This document shows positions 16,233-24,600 of a stretch of 64,000 nucleotides of DNA, piece by piece. The stretch covers positions 21,611 through 85,610 of the forward strand of contig NZ_AUKJ01000003.1 in the NCBI RefSeq assembly GCF_000424685.1, given 5' to 3'. The translations under genes were made by a program, and so were the position numbers. The notes under the pieces were generated by a model. That model had not been told where the DNA came from, did not search any database, and was given only the letters and a program-made list of their open reading frames with translations. The first letter of the stretch is position 1. Each line of letters starts with the position of its first letter. This stretch comes from Methylococcus capsulatus str. Texas = ATCC 19069 (GTDB lineage: Bacteria; Pseudomonadota; Gammaproteobacteria; Methylococcales; Methylococcaceae).

Positions 16233-16853
16233 ATGGAGCCCCTGGATCGGATTTCCGCCGAAACCCTCGGACATTACGAACGCAACGCCGAGGCGTTCTT
16301 CGAGGGCACGCGCGATCACGACGTCAGCCAGAACATCGCCGCCCTGCTCTCCCACATCCGGACCGAGCCACCGTTCACCGTGCTGGATTTCGGCTGCGGA
16401 CCGGGGCGCGACCTGAAGGCATTCACCGAACTGGGGCACCGGGCCGTCGGGCTGGACGGCGCCTTCCGTTTCGTCGAGATGGCGAGGGATTACAGCGGTT
16501 GTGAAGTCTGGCACCAGGATTTCCTCAAACTCGACCTGCCGGAGGAGCATTTCGACGGCATTTTCGCCAACGCGACCCTTTTCCACGTGCCGAGCCGCGA
16601 ACTGCCGAGGGTTCTCGGCGAGCTGCGCGCCGCGCTCAAACCCGAAGGCGTGCTGTTCGCCTCGAATCCAAGGGGCCGGAACGAGGAAGGCTGGAATCGC
16701 GGACGCTACGGCGTCTATCACGATCTCGACACCTGGCGCCGGTTCCTGACATCGGCCGGGTTCCTGGAGCTGGAACACTACTACCGGCCCGCCGGCCTGC
16801 CGCGCGACCAGCAGCCTTGGCTGGCCAGCGTGTGGCGCCGCACCGGAGGTTGA
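16233..16853 (+). CDS. Class I SAM-dependent methyltransferase
   Basis: A 206-residue Rossmann-fold methyltransferase. Motif I is VLDFGCGPGRDLKAF (residues about 47-61), followed by an acidic residue after GLDG at the end of the second strand, and FANATLFHVPSRELPRVL as motif IV/post. The N-terminal HYERNAEAFFEGTRDHDVSQ is conserved in a group of uncharacterised bacterial methyltransferases. A GTG at 16221 is an alternative start. Substrate unknown. It is 4 bp upstream of an aldo/keto reductase gene and the two are probably one operon. Confidence 0.85.
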   Translation: MEPLDRISAETLGHYERNAEAFFEGTRDHDVSQNIAALLSHIRTEPPFTVLDFGCGPGRDLKAFTELGHRAVGLDGAFRFVEMARDYSGCEVWHQDFLKLDLPEEHFDGIFANATLFHVPSRELPRVLGELRAALKPEGVLFASNPRGRNEEGWNRGRYGVYHDLDTWRRFLTSAGFLELEHYYRPAGLPRDQQPWLASVWRRTGG

Positions 16854-16857
16854 TCCG

Positions 16858-17709
16858 ATGCAAAAAGATGGCTTTCTGGTGTCCGCTTACGGCGTCCGTA
16901 TGCCCGGCATCGTCTACGGCACGGCCTGGAAAAAGGACCGTACCGCGGCCCTGGTGGAACAGGCCGTCTCGCTCGGATTCCGCGGCATCGACACCGCCTG
17001 CCAGCCCAAGCATTACGACGAACCGGGTGTCGGCGCCGGCCTCGCAGCGTGCATGAATGCCGGCCTGGAACGGGCCGACCTCTACCTCCAGAGCAAGTTC
17101 ACCCCGGTCGACGGCCAGGACCCCGAACGGATGCCCTACGATCCGAAGGCGAGCCTGGCCGAGCAAGTCGCCCGGTCCTTCGAAAGCTCGCTGAAGAATC
17201 TCCGCACCTCCTATCTCGATTGTCTGATCCTGCATTCGCCGTTGTCGAAGGAAAAGGACACGCTGGACGTCTGGCGGGCGATGGAAACGGTCTTCGACGG
17301 CGGCGGCGCCCGGCAACTGGGAATCAGCAACTGCTACCGGCCCGAACTGCTGGAACGCCTGTACCGCTGGAGCCGGGTCAAACCGGCCGTGGTGCAGAAC
17401 CGCTTCTATGCGGAGACCCGCTACGACCACGAGATCCGGGAGTTCTGCCGGCAGAACCGGATCGTCTATCAGAGCTTCTGGACCCTGACCGCCAACCCTT
17501 CGATCCTGGCCCATGCCACGCTGCGGGCTCTGGCGGCGACTCACGGCCGCACGCCAGCGCAGGTGTTCTTCCGCTATCTCACCCAGATTGGCGTCGTCCC
17601 CTTGACCGGAACGGCATCGGAAGCCCACATGCGGGAAGACCTGGCGATCTTCGAATTCGAGCTGACGCCGGATCAGTGCGCCGCGGTCTCCGGCCTGCTG
17701 AGTACCTGA
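16858..17709 (+). CDS. Aldo/keto reductase
   Basis: NAD(P)H-dependent carbonyl reductase, 283 residues, TIM-barrel. Catalytic tetrad residues are visible: Asp in GFRGIDTACQPKHYDEPGVG with Tyr a few residues on, Lys in YLQSKFTP, His in CLILHSPL. The NADPH region LGISNCYRPELLERL is also clear. It resembles eukaryote-like AKRs (substrate small aldehydes) more than the E. coli Dkg enzymes. It starts 4 bp after the methyltransferase stop. Confidence 0.88.
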   Translation: MQKDGFLVSAYGVRMPGIVYGTAWKKDRTAALVEQAVSLGFRGIDTACQPKHYDEPGVGAGLAACMNAGLERADLYLQSKFTPVDGQDPERMPYDPKASLAEQVARSFESSLKNLRTSYLDCLILHSPLSKEKDTLDVWRAMETVFDGGGARQLGISNCYRPELLERLYRWSRVKPAVVQNRFYAETRYDHEIREFCRQNRIVYQSFWTLTANPSILAHATLRALAATHGRTPAQVFFRYLTQIGVVPLTGTASEAHMREDLAIFEFELTPDQCAAVSGLLST

Positions 17710-18175
17710 CGCCCCCAAGGGCTGCCATTTCAGGCACTCGATGAAAGCCACCGCTGGACGATCGAGGAAATCCGACCGGAAAGCCTCGCCCGCCGAAGAC
17801 AGCCTGGGAGCATGCCAGCGGTTGAAAAATTGAACCAGAGGACGATTCGCAGGAAGCCGAGCCGCAACACAACGGGTTGGCGTGACGGTATGCGCTGGCA
17901 GCTTAGCGGCTGAATCGGAAACGACGACGGAGCGGAATTCGCAAACCGGCGCGCGGAACGCCGTCGAAGCCGGCATAGATGGGGTGGACCGGAGCGGTGA
18001 CTGGAACAATTCGCGGGGAAGTCACACAAGAGGCATCCCCTTGTATCCAGCCCCCACGAGGGGGGCTGGATTCTGAAGTCAGGATCCTAAACGAAACGGA
18101 CGACGGATGTGGCACAAGACCATGGCTCGCCATCGCTACCTCAGCGTAGACCCGCCGTTTTACATTTCAAATGCA
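17710..18175. other. Intergenic region with one long hairpin
   Basis: No gene supported. Minus-strand frames around 17730-17870 contain phrases that look partly coding but break into different frames, so old debris is possible. The hairpin at 18045-18071 is described separately. Confidence 0.4.
18045..18071. repeat. Perfect 11 bp stem-loop
   Basis: ATCCAGCCCCC (18045-18055) pairs with GGGGGCTGGAT (18061-18071) around the loop ACGAG. There is no T-tract on either side, so it is more likely a dispersed palindrome than a terminator. Confidence 0.6.
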
Positions 18176-18556
18176 CTAGTGCGCTTCTTCACTGAATTGA
18201 AATGAAAAATCCTGGTTAGTCAAGACTATATATCCCCTAACCTTGGCGCTATCAATAGTGAATCGACAGAAAAAATACCCGTTTCCACCATAATTGGTGG
18301 CGAGACGATATGTTCCCTGCCCCGGCTGTACGGCGGCAGTGCTGGTCTGAACGACCGTTCCATCGTTAGATACCAATTCCGCAGTAACATTCTGGATTTT
18401 CTTGCTTAGATTCAGTACATCGCAGGAAACGCGCACCCCCGTAGGGCTCGTAGCAGCAGGTTGAGTCCTAACAGGCCCAGTGAAGATTTGTGTCGCCGCG
18501 GAAGCGTTACCCGTAACAGCGAACACCAAAGCGAGTAATATGATTGCTTTGCGCAT
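18176..18556 (-). CDS. Small secreted protein
   Basis: A 126-residue protein with signal peptide MRKAIILLALVFAVTGNASA (cleavage after ASA). The mature part has two Cys and beta-like repeats: VRVSCDVLNLSKKIQNVTAE, VVQTSTAAVQPGQGTYRLAT, GGNGYFFCRFTIDSAKVRGY. This looks like a small beta-sandwich. CAGGAG precedes the ATG by 8 bp. Composition is more AT-rich than neighbours. Family not recognised. Confidence 0.75.
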   Translation of the reverse strand: MRKAIILLALVFAVTGNASAATQIFTGPVRTQPAATSPTGVRVSCDVLNLSKKIQNVTAELVSNDGTVVQTSTAAVQPGQGTYRLATNYGGNGYFFCRFTIDSAKVRGYIVLTNQDFSFQFSEEAH

Positions 18557-19070
18557 GGGAATATCTCCTGTTCTTGGGCACTGGGAAAGGCATCCACGGG
18601 AAACCCGCATTGCCATCCCAAGAATGCGACCAACCCGTAGCTGACAGCCAATGAGCTTTGCCTTTCAATTGCCAAGCTAGTCAAAATCGACACCATTGAC
18701 AAGAGCCGCCCCGCGAATTTGCAGGATCGCTCCGATTCGCCCACATCATGCCGGTGCCTCCGCCTCGCAATCTAAAGTAGACTTCCGACCCGCTTTTCCT
18801 TCCGTCATCCCGACCAAAATCACCATGAGCGAATGCCGATACTATGAATCCGTGGCTGTCGACCAGCCGATGACGCTCCGACATCCGGGGAATCGCGACG
18901 GATGGGTCGAAACGATCGATGGCAGACCGCGCTTCGATTTTTCCTTGCCGGGTTTCAACGAAGACGATCCCGGGCGGACGCGGCCGGCTTCACACCCGCG
19001 GCGAGAAGGCCGTGGGACACATCTTCGTCCATCTGGGCGATGATTCGGGGCCGACAGCCAAAAACCGAGC
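18557..19070. other. Intergenic region with a possible gene fragment
   Basis: A plus-strand frame from 18825 to 19043 encodes MSECRYYESVAVDQPMTLRH and continues for 73 residues. The opening resembles N-termini of an uncharacterised family starting 'YYEF.AVDRPLT', but composition deteriorates afterwards and no ribosome binding site is seen. It is listed here as debris rather than as a gene. Confidence 0.3.
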
Positions 19071-19760
19071 ATGAGCGCCAGCCCGCCCCGCCTTTCACCC
19101 CTCGGCGACAGCGCCCTGCTGATCGTTTTCGGCGACCGGATCGATCCGGCGCTGAACCGGCGCGCCGTCGCCCTGTCCAACGCGCTGGCGGACCTGCCCG
19201 GCGTCACCGACCGGGTCCCGGCTTATGCCAGCCTGACACTGCATTACGATCCTGGCGTCTGGAGCCATGACGGACTGGTCGAAACCGTGATGCCGTACCT
19301 CGCGGACGAAGGCGGCACCGCCCTTGAAGACCGCCATCTCCTCATCCCGGTCTGCTACGGCGGTGAGCACGGGCCGGATCTGGACGAAGTGGCCCGCCAT
19401 TGCGGGCTCGCCCCGGACGAGGTGATCGCCCGTCACAGCAGCGGCGAATACCGCGTGTATTTTCTCGGCTTCACGCCGGGATTCGCCTATCTTGGCGGCC
19501 TCGATCCGGACTTGGCGACGCCCCGCCGCGCCGCGCCGCGTTCCAGCGTGCCGGCGGGAGCGGTAGGGATCGCGGGGGAGCAGACCGGCGTCTATCCGCA
19601 GACCAGTCCTGGCGGCTGGCGGCTCATCGGCCGCACCCCCCTGCGCCTGTTCGATCCGCTGCGCGAGCCGCCTTGCCTCTTGGCGCCGGGCGACCGGCTG
19701 CGCTTCGTGCCGATCGGTCCGGACGAATTCGAGTCGCGCCTGAGAGGGGAGGCGTCGTGA
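19071..19760 (+). CDS. pxpB: 5-oxoprolinase subunit PxpB
   Basis: Part of the ATP-dependent PxpABC 5-oxoprolinase, which opens 5-oxoproline (pyroglutamate) to glutamate. The 229-residue length and the KipI-type signature GFTPGFAYLGGLDPDLATPR (about residues 133-152) followed by VPAGAVGIAGEQTGVYP identify the subunit. SPLGDSALLIVFGD at the N-terminus is typical. Its stop overlaps the pxpC GTG by 4 bp. Confidence 0.93.
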   Translation: MSASPPRLSPLGDSALLIVFGDRIDPALNRRAVALSNALADLPGVTDRVPAYASLTLHYDPGVWSHDGLVETVMPYLADEGGTALEDRHLLIPVCYGGEHGPDLDEVARHCGLAPDEVIARHSSGEYRVYFLGFTPGFAYLGGLDPDLATPRRAAPRSSVPAGAVGIAGEQTGVYPQTSPGGWRLIGRTPLRLFDPLREPPCLLAPGDRLRFVPIGPDEFESRLRGEAS

Positions 19761-20749
19761 TCCGGGTCGAACATCCCGGCCTCCTGAGCACACTGCAGGA
19801 CCTGGGCCGGCCGGGCTGCCAGCACATGGGCGTGACGCCGGGTGGAGCCATGGACGGCTACTCCGCCGCCATCGCCAACGCGCTGGTGGGCAATCCGCCG
19901 GCAGCCGCCGTGCTGGAAATGACGCTCCAGGGCCCCCGGCTGAGCTTCGAGCGCGGCGCATGGGTATCCCTCACCGGCGCCGATCTCTCGGCGGAACTGG
20001 ATGGCAGGCCGCTCGCCTGCTGGCGGCCCGTGTGGCTGCCCGCCGGCTCGCGGCTCGGCTTCGGCCGGCCTCGCCTGGGCTGCCGCGCCTACCTGGCGGT
20101 GGCCGGCGGTTTCGAAGTCACGGCCGTGCTGGGCAGCCGTAGCACCGACCTGCGGGCGGGGTTCGGCGGGCTGGGGGGACGGCCGCTGGGCAAGGGCGAT
20201 GTCATCAAGGCGGGCGAAAGCACCCTCGCCCTGCCGGACAACCCCTCACGCCCTTGCGTACCGGCCTGGTCCGCGGCGTGGAACAGGGCGCTGCCGCTGG
20301 AATGCCCGGCGCGGCTGCGCCTGATTCCAGGGCCGGACTGGCAGGACCTGCCCGACGAAGACCGGCGCGCGCTCGAAACGGACGCCTTCCGGGTCGGCCA
20401 GGCATCCGACCGGATGGGCTTGCGCCTGGAAGGGCCGCCGCTGCATCCGGTCTCCGCAGCCGAACGGCTCTCGGCCGGCGTCACCTTCGGCACGCTGCAA
20501 CTGCCGCCGGACGGCCAGCCCATCCTGCTGGGGGTGGACCGCCAGACCACCGGCGGCTATCCGGTGCTGGGCACGGTGGCGAGCGTCGACCATCCGCGGC
20601 TCGCGCAGTTGAGACCGGGAGAGACCGTCCGTTTCGAACCGATTCCGGTGGAACGCGCGCAGACGCTGTATCGAATCCGCGCACTCCAGCTCCGCCGGCT
20701 GCGCACCGGCCTGGACCTGCGCTGGCCATTGAACAGCCCCTCCTCGTGA
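19757..20749 (+). CDS. pxpC: 5-oxoprolinase subunit PxpC
   Basis: Biotin-dependent-carboxylase-like (KipA) subunit, 330 residues. HPGLLSTLQDLGRPGCQHMG at the N-terminus, VTPGGAMDGYSAAIANALVG, then VSAAERLSAGVTFGTLQLPP and VDRQTTGGYPVLGTVASVD are family signatures. The start GTG overlaps the pxpB stop and has GAGGGGAGG upstream, so the two are translationally coupled. Confidence 0.92.
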   Translation: MIRVEHPGLLSTLQDLGRPGCQHMGVTPGGAMDGYSAAIANALVGNPPAAAVLEMTLQGPRLSFERGAWVSLTGADLSAELDGRPLACWRPVWLPAGSRLGFGRPRLGCRAYLAVAGGFEVTAVLGSRSTDLRAGFGGLGGRPLGKGDVIKAGESTLALPDNPSRPCVPAWSAAWNRALPLECPARLRLIPGPDWQDLPDEDRRALETDAFRVGQASDRMGLRLEGPPLHPVSAAERLSAGVTFGTLQLPPDGQPILLGVDRQTTGGYPVLGTVASVDHPRLAQLRPGETVRFEPIPVERAQTLYRIRALQLRRLRTGLDLRWPLNSPSS

Positions 20750-20757
20750 GAATTCGC

Positions 20758-21540
20758 ATGGCACGAACCATCGACCTCAACGCCGATCTCGGCGAAAGCT
20801 TCGGCCCCTGGCGCATGGGCCAGGACGAAACCCTGCTGGAACTGGTCACCTCGGCCAACATCGCCTGTGGCTTCCATGCCGGCGATCCGGACGTCATGGC
20901 GGAAACGGTGCGCCTCGCCGTGAGCCGCGGCGTCGCCCTCGGCGCCCACCCGTCGCTGCCGGACCGCCAGGGCTTCGGACGCCGTCCCATGACATTGCGG
21001 CCGGACGAAATCCGCAACCTGGTGCTCTACCAGATCGGCGCGCTGGCCGGTTTCGCCAGGGCCGCCGGCGGGCGGCTGGTCCACGTCAAGCCGCACGGCG
21101 CGCTGTACGGCCAGGCCGCGTCCGATGCAGCCATGGCCGAAGCGATCGCCGCCGCGGTCCGGGCTTTCGACGCGAACCTCATCCTGGTGGGGCCCGCCGG
21201 ATCGCAGCTGGTCCGGGCCGGACAGGCGGCGGGCCTGGCGGTCGCGCGCGAGGGCTTCGCCGACCGCCGCTACGAGCCGGACGGCACGCTGACGCCGCGC
21301 GGCCGGCCGGAGGCGCTGATCGAGGAGCCGGCCGAAGCCGTCGCCCAGGCCCTGGGCATGGTGGAGCGCGGCGAAGTGACCGCCCGCGACGGGACGGTCA
21401 TTCCGATGCCCGTGGACACCCTCTGCCTGCATGGCGACGGTCCGGACGCCGCAGCCTTCGCCCGGCGCCTGCGCATGGAACTGGCGGCACGGGGCATCGC
21501 AGTGGCGGCCTTGGGCGGCTGGCTCTCCGGTGCGGCATAA
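20758..21540 (+). CDS. pxpA: 5-oxoprolinase subunit PxpA (LamB/YcsF family)
   Basis: Third subunit of the same enzyme, 260 residues. IDLNADLGESFGPWRMGQDE opens the protein, SANIACGFHAGDPDVMAETV and LGAHPSLPDRQGFGRR follow, and VKPHGALYG is present. All are conserved active-site elements of the YcsF fold. It begins 8 bp after pxpC. The order pxpB-pxpC-pxpA is a common arrangement. Confidence 0.94.
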   Translation: MARTIDLNADLGESFGPWRMGQDETLLELVTSANIACGFHAGDPDVMAETVRLAVSRGVALGAHPSLPDRQGFGRRPMTLRPDEIRNLVLYQIGALAGFARAAGGRLVHVKPHGALYGQAASDAAMAEAIAAAVRAFDANLILVGPAGSQLVRAGQAAGLAVAREGFADRRYEPDGTLTPRGRPEALIEEPAEAVAQALGMVERGEVTARDGTVIPMPVDTLCLHGDGPDAAAFARRLRMELAARGIAVAALGGWLSGAA

Positions 21541-21674
21541 GGGGACCCAAAACTCCATTACTAAAGGCTGGCCAGGGCGTTACACTAGCGATCCTCCTCA
21601 ACTCAGCCCGCAATCCACCGACGCTCACGCAAAGTGTAATGCGTCAGAATCGTAAGCTTCGCTGAAGGAAACCT

Positions 21675-24600
21675 ATGGAGCCGTCCGGGAGACGCCAAAG
21701 GTTTGCCCCAAACTGCCTGTCCATCGACCTCGAAGTCGGCATTCGCGACGGTCGCATCCACCATTTCGCTGCGGTACGCGGCGATACAGACGCGGCATTC
21801 GTCTCCAGGCAAGGCTATGCGGAGAAGGACTTAGGAAAGCTCGACGACTTCGCCGCCGGTACCGCATTCCTGCTGGGGCATAACCTGATCGCCTTCGATC
21901 TGCCGCATCTTGTTGCGGCCAAACCCGACCTGTACATACTCAAACTGCCGGCGGTCGATACGCTGCGGCTGAATCCCCTCGCCTTCCCCCGCAACCCCTA
22001 CCACCATCTCGTCAAGCATTACCAGGACGGCCAACTGAAACGGGGACGGCTCAACGACCCGGAGTTGGACGCTCGCCTCGCGCTGGACCTGTTCCGCGAC
22101 CAATACGCGGAACTGCGCGCACTGAACGACTCGGCTCCGGATCTGATCCTGGCCTGGCATTGGCTGACCACCGTGGAAAGTACCATGTCCGGCCTCGATT
22201 CGTTTTTCACCAGCCTCCGCGCCAGACTGCGGCCATCCGACACCGAAGCTCGCTCCGCTATCCAACGGCTGCTGCACAATCAATCCTGCTTGCACCAGGC
22301 CGACGACATTCTGGCCAGCGCGGCGGAACACGGCTGGGCACTGGCCTACGCACTGGCCTGGCTTTCGGTAGCCGGCGGTAATTCCGTGATGCCACCCTGG
22401 GTGCGTCACCAATTCCCCGAAGCGAGCGTCCTGATACGGAGACTGAGGGACACCCCTTGCAGCGATCCGGCCTGTCCCTGGTGCAGCGAACGGCACAACG
22501 CCCGGAAAGAACTCCAGCGGTGGTTCGGCCTGCCCGACTTCCGCCCCGAACCCCGCGGCGAAGACGGCCGTTCGTTGCAACAGTCCATAGTCGAAGCCGC
22601 CATGCGCGGGGAGCACGTGCTGGGCATTTTGCCGACTGGGACCGGAAAATCCCTCTGTTACCAGATTCCAGCCTTGTCCCGCTACGAGAAGACGGGGGCG
22701 CTCACCGTAGTGATCTCGCCTCTGGTCGCCTTGATGGCCGATCAGATCAACGGCTTGGCCAACCGCGGCATCCACTGCTGCGCCGCGATCAACGGCCTGC
22801 TGTCGATGCCGGAACGCTCGGATGCGCTGGACCGGGTCCGGCTGGGCGATATCGGCATTCTCGTCATTTCGCCTGAACAGTTACGCAACCGCGCCGTGCG
22901 CAAGGTGCTGGCACAACGGGAGATCGGCGCCTGGGTGCTGGACGAAGCGCACTGCCTGTCCAAATGGGGACATGACTTCCGGCCCGATTACCGCTACGTC
23001 GGACGTTTCATCCGGGACAGTGCCGGCGACGCGACGATACCGCCGGTGCTATGCCTCACCGCGACGGCCAAGCCCGATGTGGTGGCCGACATCGTTGGAC
23101 ACTTCAGCGCCAGATTGGGCATCGGCCTTCGGGTATTCGACGGCGGCTCGCAGCGGAGCAACCTGGATTTTGTCGTAGTGCAGACCACGCCGGCGGAAAA
23201 ATTCGCCGACATCCACCGGATATTGATGTCCGATCTGCCGCCGGATGTCCCCGGAGGCGCCATCGTCTATTGCGCCACCCGCCGCAAGACGGAGGAAGTG
23301 GCCGCGTTTCTCCGCGCCACAGGGATCGCCGCGGCGCATTTCCACGCCCATCTGCCACCGGAAACGAAGAAAAACGTGCAGGAAAATTTCATCCGGGGCG
23401 AATTGCGGGTGATCGCCGCCACCAATGCCTTCGGCATGGGCATCGACAAACCGGATGTACGCGTCGTGATCCATGCCGACATTCCCGGCTCGCTGGAAAA
23501 CTATCTGCAGGAGGCCGGCCGCGCTGGCCGCGACCGGGAGGCGGCGCGCTGTGTATTGCTCTATACCCAGGAGGACGTCGAACGCCAATTCGGCATGTCC
23601 GCCCATTCGCGGCTCAGCCTGAAGGAGATACGAGCTGTCCTGAAAGCACTCAGGCGCCTGGACCGCAGAAAGCGGCTGGACGGTGAGGTGGTCGCCACGC
23701 CTGGGGAAATTCTAGCCGAGGAGTCCGAAGGCGATTTCGGACGGGACTCGGCCACCGACGACACACGGGTACGCACCGGCGTCGCCTGGCTGGAAGAAGC
23801 CGTGCTGCTGAGCCGGGAAGAAAATCGCTGTCAGGTGTTTCCCTCTTCGCTTCGCGTCGGCTCGGTGGACGAGGCGCGCCAAAAGCTCGCCAAGCAGCCG
23901 ATGCACGAAGAATACCGCCGCCAACTATTGAATCTGATCGCCGCCCTCATCGGCGCGGATCCCGACGAAGGGGTCTCCACCGACGAACTGATGGGCCTGT
24001 TGGGCCTCAACCCGGAACGGATCCGCAACGCGCTTTACGACCTCAAACGCCTAGGTCTTGCCAGTAACGACACGGTGCTCACCGCGTTCGTCCACAGCGG
24101 CGTGGAGCGCGCGTCGATGAAGCGCTTCGAAGAAGCCGTAGCGCTGGAAACCGCGTTGATCGCGGAACTCAGACTGGTCGCGCCCGATCTCGACAAAGAC
24201 GAGTCCTCGATGCTCCATCTGCGCATCGCCGCACAGCGCTTGAAAGACGCCGGCCATCCTGGCGCTCTGCCGGAAAAGCTCCAGCGGCTGTTGTCCGGCC
24301 TGGCCGCCGACGGACGCGCAGAAGACAGCGGAACCGGCAGCCTTCGGCTGCGCCGCATCGACAGCGAGTCGGTGAACGTCACGCTGCAACGGCGATGGTC
24401 CGCACTGGAAAAGACCGCCCGGCTAAGGCGCATTGCAGCCCAGCGTCTCCTGGAACACCTGCTGGCCTGTCTTCCACCCGGCACCCGAGGCACCGACCTG
24501 CTGGCGGAAACCACACTGGGCAAGCTCACCGCGGCCATGGAAGGCGACCTGATGCTGAAAGCGGAAATGAAGAACCCCCCCAAGCTGCTGCAAACGGCCC

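Noticed and set aside
15986..16234. Minus-strand frame with YTGQCFWGRDGLAVVSDAGN
   Set aside because: Superficially protein-like, but no start signal, family or second supporting motif; left as intergenic.
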